Assembly: GCA_026724425.1 (NCBI GenBank) | Contig: JAIUCV010000003.1 | Coordinates: forward strand, 49,354,477-49,418,476 | Source of the DNA: Erythrophleum ivorense | Lineage: Eukaryota > Streptophyta > Magnoliopsida > Fabales > Fabaceae | Direction: 5' to 3' | DNA length: 64,000 nt | Part shown: in pieces, positions 45,407-56,900 of the stretch | Layout of the letters: each line of letters begins with the position of its first letter | Position numbering within the stretch: position 1 is the first letter of the stretch | The notes under the pieces: model-generated | Databases searched by the model: none | The model's input: only the letters and a program-made list of their open reading frames with translations | Told to the model about the DNA's origin: nothing | Translations under genes and position numbers: made by a program

Positions 45407-48168
45407 TGTAACGACCCTAACTTCCTATTATAGTAATTAAGGTTAAGTACATGATTAATAATCATATATCAAGGTTTGAAGTCATTAAAATTAATTACAT
45501 CGGGAACAAGTGAGGAAATTTAAAACCTTAATGTTGCTAGGGTCATTAGCTAGATAACCATAATTATTCAAATGCATGAGTGAATTTAATTATTAATGAG
45601 GAGCCTTTGATTCTCCCATCCATCATTTCCAACTCTTAAAATCCTCTTACAAGTGTTTCTATATCATTCCTTATCATTACCTTAAGAGAAACTAAGTTTT
45701 CTAGGTGAATATGAGAAATAGAGCACTTTCGCCGCGGCTAAATTCACTTGCGCCGCGGCCAATTACTCTCGGTTCGACTCCTTACGCCTTCACAAGTTTT
45801 TCACATTTAGCCGCGGCCAAATACCCATTTCGCCGCGGCCAAATACCCTTTGGAACACCCCCAAATCTGCCTCTCAGACTTAGCCGCGGCCAACGTCACT
45901 ATTCGCCACGGCCAATTGCTCTCTGTTTTCTTCCCTGGCAGGTTCGCCACATTTGGCCGAGGCCAATTAAATGTTGGCCGCGGCCAATTCTTCTCTGTTA
46001 CGATTTGGCCTAGGCCAATTAAATATTGGCCGAGGCCAATTACCTTATGTTCCTACAACTCCCAAGATTTCATCTTATGCTCTCCAATTTCTCTCTAATA
46101 TCACTCCAGGGCCATTCTACCTTAATTCATGCAACTTTAATGGTAATTATGTACCTTAATTACCCAACTAATTTATTATCTCTAATTTGAAATTTAAGTA
46201 TAAAATCTTGCCCATCCAACTACCTTATGTCAGTAATTACACATATGGATATTTCAATGAATTACATAAGCTCTCAACAATTAACATTCCGTTAAGGTTC
46301 CATACATCACTGATTCAAGTCAACAATCTAACATCAAAGGATTTCATTGCTCAAAATGTATGTCAAGGTTCATACATCCATCAACAGCTAAAGTAAAGCC
46401 TATATCTCATTAGTTACATTCCATGCTATCAAAATACATTCTCCTACACTTGGCAATGCAGATACATGATGATGCTATACAAGACTTAACAAAATTAGCA
46501 TCTACCCTATTCTACTCAGACCAAGTGTAGCTCCCCACACCGGGCCTCGGCTCATGGATGTTCATCCACTTGCTTACCCTTATCCTTACTCGAAGAACCT
46601 TCACCTGAAATGTTAATCCCATGAAACGGGGTGAGATATGAATCTTAGTAACTAAGGCAATTCCATCATATACTCCATATTAATTCGCATACATGCATAA
46701 TTTCACATAAACACCAGCAGTAGACCATTCATATCAGTAAATGAAATAATTAGGCTATCATGATTACTATCCCATACTAGCAATCATACTATCACATGTT
46801 AAAGGCCATTAACACAGGAGAGGCCCGTCCACGGCACCTACTCCTCATTGAGCACAACCAGGGCTCAGTGCATTTGGGTTTGATCATAACCCGGTGCTTG
46901 ATCATAGCACATGCACGGGTGGCAGCCGCACCACAGCTCCACCATAGACTCACAAGGTCCAATCACAATTCAACAGATAGCCAACCAATTCATTCAACAT
47001 TTCAAATCATTCATGTATAGCAAAATACGAAATTAACACAGATATATGCATGGAATTAATGTAAACCCGGTTACCTCACTTGTAGACACTTGTGAAAATC
47101 ACCAATTGTGCAGAATTCCTCCTATAACCATAACATCACATAATTACTACTCTAATTCATCATTAATAATCATAATCAGTACCCAAGGAATTTAAAATGC
47201 TAATGACTACCCAAGAATCATTTACCCAGCCACAACAAGTCCCAATTTCGGATTTAAGTTTCTTCCACCAAAAAACTCAATATTCCACCCAAAATCTTAA
47301 GCAAATTCGTACATAATTAATACCCATTTTATAAATTAGCTATGGGGGTCTCAAATTAACCATTAAAGCATTAAAATGGAGGGTTTAAACTCATCCAAAG
47401 TCAGCCTTAATCCCAACCTACGAATTTCATCAAGAAAACCTCCAAACAATCTCATTTCAGATTTGAGTAAGATGAAAATGCTCTAAATGAAAAACTAATC
47501 GGGTCAAATTAAAGAGAAAGATGAGGGGATTAATTTGTATAACTATTACCTTGGCTGAATCTTGCTCTAGGTGGGAGAAAATGCCAAATCTTTGCCTTAA
47601 ACCCTTGCCTCCTCTCAACCTCCGAATTTTCCTCTCAAGTTTCAGAAATTTGTTAGAGTGGCTGAAGCATTAGGGTTGTTAGTGGGCTTAAGTTGGGTCA
47701 AATGGGTCATGGTCTGCTCCAAGATCCATCTCTACTTGGGCTCCAGATTTTTAAGGTTGTTGGGCCAGTTTAGAGGTGTTGGGCTGCAGAATTTACTGGG
47801 CCAGTTTTTACACTTAATTTGCTGAAGTTTAACTAGGTTTGGGCCAAGTTTGAAGAGCGCAAGAGTGTGGGTTTACACAAGGATTATTGGGCCACTTAGA
47901 GGAGTCTATACAAGGTAGATTTTGGGCTTCCATTACACTAAATTATGTTGGGTCTGCACATAATCCATTGGGCCTCCATTAGCCTCTTCTCATGATCTAT
48001 TAATTTAGGCCTAGATAGAATTTCTATCCCAATTAAATCTCAAACCCATATTAATAATTTATCTCTCTAAAGTCTCCATTCACTTAACTTGCCCAATGAG
48101 CCCATATTAATTACTCTTAATTAATTCTAATCCATGATTAACACCTTAATTAATTATGGGGTGTTACA
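45407..48168 (-). mobile_element. 5' LTR of the Tekay element (2762 bp)
   Basis: Same termini as the 3' LTR. It keeps a 21-bp palindrome unit (45732-45752) that the 3' LTR lacks. In element orientation the promoter should lie upstream of the palindrome cluster, which is 325-675 bp from the LTR 3' end. I could not place a TATA box or start site with confidence. Confidence 0.95.
45732..46037. repeat. paired GGCCGCGGCC palindromes, 21-22 bp apart (5' LTR)
   Basis: Five pairs of cores start at 45732/45753 (21), 45811/45833 (22), 45884/45906 (22, second decayed to CCACGG), 45955/45976 (21) and 46007/46028 (21). It is collinear with the 3' LTR array plus one extra unit. Confidence 0.92.
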
Positions 48169-48173
48169 CCTTC

Positions 48174-48430
48174 ATACATATAAGCACTGAAGTTTTAACA
48201 GTTAAGCAATGATGTGATCTCGTCCTCGGTATTCACTGGTCTTCCTAGACGATATAAATGGAATCAACCATTCCTTCTTCTTCTCCTTCGTTTGCTTTGC
48301 TTCTTTTTTGTTTACTTCAAAAGGATAGTAGAGACTTTAGGGCTGGAGCTGCGTTGGTGTTTGTCTAGGAGGGAACTGAAATTTGAAGGTAATTCATCAA
48401 AACTTAATAAAAATGGATGGATGAGTTTTT
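48174..48430. mobile_element. probable right part of the older LTR-like repeat
   Basis: Follows directly on the CCTTC target duplication, so it was contiguous with 37854 before the Tekay insertion. Pyrimidine-rich and GC-richer than what follows. The 73-codon frame at 48214-48435 is unrecognised. The right limit is set only by the change to very AT-rich DNA. Confidence 0.4.
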
Positions 48431-48439
48431 ATTAATAAG

Positions 48440-50640
48440 ATAAATCCTAGAGATTAAAATTGAAATTTTAGATATATGAAATGTCAAATATACTAATTTA
48501 ATGAATTCTAAAGATTGAAATTTGAAATCACACATATATGAATTTTAAAATTTGAAATTTTAATTTATTACTAATAAATTATAAATAATAATCTATTAGT
48601 TTTCTTAAACTTAACTAAAAAAAATTATTATTTGATATTTTGTGATGATTTTATTTATATTTTTATTTTTTAAATTAATGATTAAATAATTCATAAAATT
48701 AAATAAATTTTTTTAAAAAATAAACTACTAGTTGTTAATGTATAAATAAAAAATTGATAAATATATTCCATGAAATTTTTTAAATCAAAATTTTAAAAAA
48801 ACAAATAGATTGTAATTATTTATCTAAAAATTAAATAGTTATAATAATATCTAATTGATTTTTTTTGTATGTTTGATTAATTTTTATATAATGCTAAAAT
48901 CTACATTTTGAATTTGAGATAATAAGTATATAAGTAGACAAAATTTCAATGTTAGCTTAGATGGACATATAGGTGACCTGGAGAAGAGAATGTAAATATG
49001 AGGATTGAATTAAGAGAAAGGAAGAGAGTTTGGGTGCAAAATAAATAAAAAAATAATGAAGTTTTGAATCTGATAGAATGCTTTATTTTTAAAAAAATTT
49101 TAATCAATTAATTAAAACTTTGTATACATATTTTCTTTAGTTTTGAACATTTAATTAAAATTTTATCATACAATAATAAATTATGAATAAATTTTGTAAC
49201 AAATTTTAATGAATAAAATTTTTGAAATATTCCATTTAGCCAATTTAGAGGAGAAATTTTTTTTTTCCATTTTACAAACAAGTGCTATTATAAATATCTT
49301 TTTTAAAAATATATATTTTTACTCATTTTAGTCTTTATTTTGAATTAGTATTTTAGGGGACAACCCTTGAATAATGCTATTCTATTTAATAATTAAAAAG
49401 AAACTTTTAATAAATGTTATATAACTTTGACATTATCAATAAATGTATGTTTGATTAAGTCTTAGTTTCGATTGACATATAATAACTTATAGAAGAGAAT
49501 ATAGATATGAGGATTAAATAAAAAGGATGGAAGAGAGTATGTGTGTAAATAAGCAAACGAGTAATGTAATTTTGAATTTGACAGAAGAAGTACATGAATA
49601 GACAAATCTTTTTTTATGTGATTTTTAAATTTAATTTCAATCATGGAAAATTAATCTAATGTATTCTTTGATTCATTTTTTTACTTTTATTAATTACAGT
49701 TTTGTATATATAATTTTTTTAATCTTAACAATTAATTATAGTTTTTAAATATGCAATGTTATTAAACTTATTTATAAATATTTTCTTTATCAGCATTGCA
49801 GCAATTTTTAATGAGTAAAATTATTGAATGATTCCCTTTAGTTAATTTAGGGGGGGAAAACCTATGTATAGTGCTATTATGTATAAATAATGATTAGATA
49901 ATTTTAAAAATTTAATGAAGAATAATTAAAAAGAAACTTTCAATAAACATTGTATAAAAAATAAAAATTTTATACAACAAATATATATTTTAATGAGATC
50001 ATTGTTAATTATTTTCATAAATTTGAACAATATTTTAATAATTATCTATTTCAATCATCTCATTCGATAAGAGAAGATGGATACTCTTCCTTATTACATG
50101 ATAGAATAGAAATTAGATAGGTGAGGAAAATAATGAAATTGAGGATTAAATTAGGTATTTTTTTATAACACTCTTTCTCAAAAAATGATATAGGCATATA
50201 ATTCAAAAAAGACTTTATCATACGATATTAAATTATAAATAAATAACTCTTAAATGTAGTGAACCAAACTAGTGAAAATATTAATTTATGATTTATTTAT
50301 CTCAATGTAGTAAAGTGTGATTGCACCAATAATAATTATTTATATATATATTTTAATTTATTTACATATAAAAATATTTTTTTGGTCTTATTAAATTTTT
50401 TTGGATAAAGTTACATTTTTTAGTATAATTTATTTTTTCACCTTATTTGTGTGTAAAAATGTTTTTTTAGTTTTATTAAGAATTTTATGGAATGATTATT
50501 TTAAGTTATTTGTATATAAAGTTTAATTAATATTATTAACATTAAAAATTTTATTTTCTTTGATAAAGTTATATTTTCAAGTCCAATTTATTTTTTTAAC
50601 ATATTTGTTTATTTAAAAAGATTCTAAGTTCAAAACTTTG
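48440..50640. other. very AT-rich spacer
   Basis: Long A/T runs with no coding-like frame. Two loosely similar blocks near 48950-49060 and 49470-49590 (both with 'agaagagaat' and 'atgaggatt') suggest an old internal duplication. I see nothing else. Confidence 0.55.
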
Positions 50641-50681
50641 GCACAAAACTTTTAATCAATTTAAATTTTTTGTATCAAAAT

Positions 50682-51283
50682 TTTTAGTGACGACTAAAAT
50701 AATTGTCACTAAAAGTTACCTTTTATCAGCTACTAGAATCTATCGCTACTAAAAGTTTTGGCACAAATATTTTAAATAAATAACAAATTTTGTGCCAAAC
50801 CTTTTAGTGACGACCAGTACTGTTGTCACTAACAATATTTAGTGATGATACCTTTTACTATCACTAAAAGTTTGATAATTTTTTTTAAATTTTTAAAAAG
50901 TTATGATAAACCTTTTAGTGGCAATGCTCATTGCCACTAAAAGTTACCTTTAGTGACAATATCAATTTGTCGCCACTAAAAGTTAGTTTTAGTAGCGACC
51001 TATTAGTTGTAACTAAAATGTTTTGCTAAATGTGATTTTTAGTGGCAATAATGTTGATGTCGTCAATAAAAGTATTTAGGGGTGACTTTTGTATTGCTAC
51101 TAAATAGTTTTAGTTGTAATTTTTTGTTGTCACCACTAAAATTTTTTTCAAAATTAAGAATAATATTTTAGTAATAATTTTTAGTGACAACTTAATAAAG
51201 TCGTTGCTAAAAATATTTTTTTAGTACAACATTTTTTGGTTGCCACTAAAAACCGTTACTAAAAGTTTAGTTTTTTATAATGC
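50682..51283. repeat. array of TTTTAGTGRCRA inverted words, CACTA-like end
   Basis: About nine short inverted pairs of the form TTTTAGTGACGA...TYGYCACTAAAA lie within 600 bp, for example at 50682-50720, 50808-50838, 50914-50942 and 50950-50985. The right edge reads 'gtttagttttttataatg'; its complement starts CATTATAAAAAA, close to a CACTA terminus. Such subterminal repeats are the TNPA binding sites in En/Spm-like elements. No transposase is present here, so this is a non-autonomous or truncated end. Confidence 0.55.
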
Positions 51284-51289
51284 GATATT

Positions 51290-52310
51290 ATGACCTATTA
51301 TTGATTAAGTCTTTAAACCATAATGTCTTGTGGTTTATTAATATTACGGTTTGCCAATGAGTTAGTATAGTTCACATGGCACTAGCGACTATTATTAACC
51401 CTTGAAAAAGAACACATTTTAGAAGTAATCACAATTAATATAATATTGATATTAAGGTTTAGAATTCTCCAGAGTCTTTGAGATATGAAATAAGAAAATT
51501 TGGACTTTGAACTTTTCTCTGAATCCTTTAAAATAATTGGAAAAAAAATGTATGTGCCTATAAAATTAAAATAATCTGAATTTATTCTATAATTTTAAAA
51601 TATATCTTAAAATTTATTTGTACTAAATTTTGATCAAATGATCAGCTATTTGATTATATGTTTATTGTCAAAATTAGTTAAACTTTAGTATGTAAAATTA
51701 ATTATTAATTATCTATTAGATAACAAATTAACAAAAATCACATTGTAACATGATATCAAACAAAAAAAATAATTGAATTTTATTTCAATAGCAATTGATT
51801 TATACTCCATTAACTATTTCTGAAATATTCAGTTGACTTTAAAATTGACGGAAATAAAAACTTACCATAGTAGAAAAGGTAGGAACAAACTATACACTAA
51901 TTCTAAGGTAATTGATTTATTTTTATGGAATACTTATGGAAAAAGAATCACCTAATACAAGTGGTATTCAAATCATGCAAAGGTCTACTTAAATAGTTGC
52001 ATACACATTTTTTTTAAAAAATGTTAGACTTGACACCTCATCCTGGAAAGATAGGACCTCAAGCATGACAAGAGGTCACTATACATCATATTTGAATACA
52101 CATTCAATGCTTTCTTTTTTGACCAAATACTAATGGAAAAATCGCCTAAAGCAAGCATGGTATTCAAACGATGGGAATATCTACTTAAATACTCATAGAT
52201 ACAATGTAACTATATGTGATATAATGGTGATAAGTGTTGACTATTGGAATATTTATTTAATTATATATTAGTATTAATCAATTATTAAATTAAAAAGACT
52301 AAGTTATTTT
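51290..52310. other. AT-rich spacer
   Basis: No gene or repeat end recognised. Confidence 0.5.
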
Positions 52311-53950
52311 TAGACATAGCGACAGTTGCAACCATTGCTAAAAACTATAGCAAAATCCATTGTTAAAAGCTCTATTAGGTGTCACATTGCAACAATTGTT
52401 TTTAATCATGGGAATAGCCATTGCAATGAGGTTTTTGTGATAGCTGATGCAATCATTGCAAGTTATGATATGGATTTGGCAATGGTTGTACCAAAATCAC
52501 TACCCAAAAAAATCTCTCATAGCAACACTTCCAACCGTTGCTAATGCAACTATTGCTATTTAAAAAATCATTTTTTGGGGTATTTGAATCTAAACATAAA
52601 CATAGCTAAAAGAAACTAGTGTACAATAATCATAACAATTATAAATTTTACATTACAATTAAATATAAAATTAAAAATTAAATCTAATATATGAAATAAT
52701 ACTGTCATAAAAACAAAGGTTCTACAAGTTAATATATTTTTACAACTATGATATGGTTTAACAAAAGATCCTACAAGTGACAAATATACTAATGATCTTC
52801 TTCTTGATTGGATGAAAGTGTGTTTTACTATACTTGTTTGATGCTCCCTCCCTTGATCAGATACATAAATTATAAATATAAAATGCCACTAGAAACATAT
52901 AAAAATTAAATTATAAAAAATAAATATTGTTCAATAAATTCATCATAAATATTATTATTTCTTAACACATTTTTTAAAACAATATGTCTAACACAATTTA
53001 AAAATGATTTACTCAATATAGTTAGAAAAAGATAAATATAGAGCGAAAACACATGTATAAGTTTATATGCTATGATATAAGAACTTAAGAGAAGTTATTT
53101 TTTTTAAAAAAAAATTAGTATTATGGTCAAGTATGTTTCACAATCTACACAAAACTGAATTCATTTTTTAAGCAATGATAGTCTCATATCTCAAATATTA
53201 AACTAAACAATGCTACTAGAACTTGAAATAAGTACAACTTGCAAGTCTCAAACATTAGGAAGTATTATTGTTTCAAAATTCTAAGTGCAGTATCATTAGA
53301 TCTGAAAATTTTAAAGAATAGAAAACTACACAAATCTAAGTAAGCAACACAACAAAGACACATTTCTAATTAGCAACTAATCAATACATCAAAAAAAATG
53401 GAGAAAGATCACAAATATTCGAAAGCATATAACTTGTAATGATGTTAAAGTTTCTATAGCACTATTATTCTAAAATTTTAAGTCTATTATCAGATATAAA
53501 TAGCATATAAAAATAATTTATTTGAATGAAATATATAAAAAAATCAGACATGAAAATTCTCAAGAATAAAAAAACTACACAAAAACAACACAACAAAAAT
53601 ACATTTCTCGCTAACAACCAATCAAAGCATAAAAAAAAAAGAGAAAAATGGAAGAAAATACCTTTAAATGGTTGAAAATGGTGAAAAGGAGTTGAAACAC
53701 AGCAGGGGAAGCAGATGGATGGCGGACGGACAATGCGACGACAGACTGATGGTGGATGGTGTGTGCAGTTGGAGGAGCAGGAGAGAAAATTTCAAATCTG
53801 GATCTGTTCTATTAAGCGGGTATAATTTTTTTTTTAAATATCAACTGTTGTTAAATCATCCGCTGCCAAAAAAGCAAACTGAAATTTTGCAATGGTTGTT
53901 TTAAACCGCTACGACATCATCACCAAATTATTATTATTTTTTAACTGCCT
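52311..53950. mobile_element. possible non-autonomous CACTA-like element
   Basis: The left end (52311-52560) has repeated words of the type 'gcgacagttgcaaccattgc' and 'gcaatggttg'. The right end (53840-53950) has the inverted counterpart ('gcaatggttgttttaaaccgc'). The middle is AT-rich with a 78-codon frame (53668-53904) preceded by a GC-richer stretch, and I recognise no product. Related words occur at 2112-2390. Terminal CACTA and target duplication were not found. Confidence 0.4.
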
Positions 53951-56900
53951 ACACCTTTTTCCAGAGGACCACACCTAGTGGCCAACGGAGGAAGAGTTTT
54001 GAACATAAAATTTCTTTTTAACTATCCATGCTAGATGTAATATATATATATATATATAATTTGTTTAAGTTAGATTGTTTAGATATGGGAAAATAATTCT
54101 AGAGCTCTATAGATCCTTTATAACATACCATGAGTTTCTCTAGCGTAAACATGTAACCCTAACATGCCAGCTTGATCAATTAACGGCAACAGTATTTGAA
54201 TGCTAATAATGGAACATTGGACAAAAGGATTATAAATTGTAGTTAAATATTTTCAACAACTAACTCGTATATTCCAAAAATTTTGAAAATTAAAGTTCAA
54301 TAAGTTTACAAATTTGGAGATTAATTTATTAGTTTACTCTATCCAGATACGTCACAACCAATTGAAGTTTCCTTTTGGAGCGTCGCGACTTTCTAAAAAT
54401 TTATGTGCTATAGGTGTTGTAACTTTATATGCTTGAAAAACTTTATTTTGAAATGTTAAACAATTTATAGAAAAGCCTTATTATCCATTAACGATTTTTA
54501 TTTGATATTAAAAAAGTAAAATAAAAATTAAATTAGAAGAAAATTTTATCATAGGAGAATGGAAGAGATATTTAAGAATTGTATATATTTGGTACTGTTA
54601 TGCACTGATGATAGTTAAGAAAATATAGTGGCATATTGTGTTTGAGTGAGAAACTTTTGACAATATTACTACGTGGGGCCTAAATATAAAATTTTGATTT
54701 AGTCGTTTAGCTATCCCTAAATTTGAAGGCCACTTTCAATGCCTAGATAAAAGGGAAAATATTTTATAATAAATGGGCAATCACTAATTATTTTCTTACG
54801 TCTCCGTGGCAAATGATAACGTTTTCTTCCTTCAATTCTGATTTCGAAGGAGAAGTTGGTTAATTATCACAAATTTATTAAGCTTATTATGGTGGATTTA
54901 GCTTCTAACAATGCAGCTGGTGTGCATTATATTCATAGGAAACGAATTAAGCTCAGGTAATATTGTTGCAAAAAAAAGGTATGAACTATAAATAACTAAA
55001 TAATAAAAATTTTAAATATTAATAAGATCGTAATTAGTGTCATAAATATATAATTAATTTAATTTTTCAAAATAAAATTTGTAATTGAAGATACTTAAAA
55101 ACGAAAATTTGAGCAAAGTAATTGAAAAATTAGAAAAAATAAAACTGAAAAATAAAAGAGAATTACAAATTTTAACCCTAATATTTTTTAAAGAAAAAAT
55201 TCTTTTTGGCGTCTCTAGAGATAACGTATTTCATAGTGGCACTTTACGAAATGAGATATCAAGTTTTTTTCTCAAATGATGCCAAAATAATGTTTCAGAA
55301 TGACACCAAAAGAGAATATAAAATATTTCATATGAGACACATAAAAAAAAATATTCTACAGTACATGTCTAGGTACCAGGAAAGAAAAAAATTCTTGACC
55401 AACCAAAGTGTATAGCTTTCCGTGTATAATCTTCCAAATTAATTTGTTATTGGGTCCTTTGATTTTGTAAATTTATTTTGTATTTTGTCCTCAGCATTCT
55501 CTTAGTACGTAATGTTCGTATAATTTCCATTGTTATATTTCCACGTCTTCCATTTTCTTCCACTTTTCGTCAACTCACGCTTCGAATGTGTAATGAGTAA
55601 TGACCAAATCAAAACTAAAACATGTGATATCTTGGATAGACTTAATTTGAGGTAATATTTTAGGGAGAATAATAAAATTATTGTACATATTGAAGCATTA
55701 TAAGTTTTTTTTTTTAAATTTTTGATAAAAATTATAAAATAATCTTTGAGAAAAAATTACATAAACGTTTGTAAAATTATATTTTACTTCTAAAGAAATA
55801 CAATTTTAATATAAATATCTATTATATAACTTAAAAAAAAAAAATTAGAAGCATCCCGTCAGACCAAGCCACATCGGCCAACCTACTACCTGACTTGATC
55901 CCGTAAATCTATTTTTGGCCCACCAGGTAAACACTCCTGCTTCCAGTGATCCAATTATACAATACTCTTGATTATTTAAAATCTTCATCTCACATGTTCA
56001 TTGTACTTGGCTAGATGTGTACAGAATATACCCAAGTTTAATTGTTAAAGTACCAAACACATCTCAACAACGTATCTGGCGGTAAATAGATTTGAACATA
56101 TAAAATTTTATAAAATTACTCAAATTTTTTTTCTTATTGGATAAGAAAAAACTGCTTGAAAATATCATTGATTGAACATATAAGAGAGTACTTACTTTTT
56201 GTTTTGGATTATTTGTTATTTCTTTTAAGACGTGTAAAAATTATGTAATTAATTTTAATGAAAATATACAAAAATGTTACTTCAAGCTAAAAAATAATTA
56301 AAATATTAATTTTTTATTAAAAATATAATTTATTAAAATTTTATTTCAACATTATTAATTTTGTAGTAAAATGTAAATTTAAATTAGAGAATATTCCATT
56401 TACCCATCCGAGTGCCTGGAATTACAATATGCTTCTAATTGAAAAAATAAATCAAAATCAACTCTTTAATTTATTAACTCCATTACTACAACCCCTACTA
56501 TCTAAATTTAAAATTTTCAACGATATACAATTATTAAAATACTTCCATTGTTTTATATTTCTTTTCATTCATTTTCTCTAGCAATCTATCCATAACCTTC
56601 CTCCACTGCCAAATACACCCCAATGCCTCGAATAGTGAAGCCAAAGCCAAATACTTACCAGCAACTACTTCAAAATTACCTACCCCAGAATCCTTCACCT
56701 CATCACTCTTGTCAGTTCCATTTTAATAAGTTATTGGTTTAAACCCATTTTTGAACTCAAGCAAATAGGAATCAATCCACGTATCTTTACTGTGTTGTGA
56801 GAAATATATCATCTTTTACTCTAAATCTTAGCCTCATTAGGTTGCACACGATTCAACAATACTTAGGCAATGGAGGAAGTTCATGAGTGGTTGGCGAAGA

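Larger units (their letters stand above)
37855..48168 (-). mobile_element. near-intact Tekay/Del chromovirus LTR retrotransposon, 10.3 kb
   Basis: The 5-base target duplication CCTTC is perfect (37850-37854 and 48169-48173). The LTRs (37855-40594, 45407-48168) match at roughly 99%. Inside, on the minus strand, are the PBS (45393-45404), gag-protease (43730-45187), RT-RNase H-integrase-chromodomain (40640-43729) and polypurine tract (40595-40609), a complete set in canonical order. The only visible coding defect is the TAG at 43730-43732. It inserted into an older LTR-like repeat and is the youngest large insertion in the window. Confidence 0.95.
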
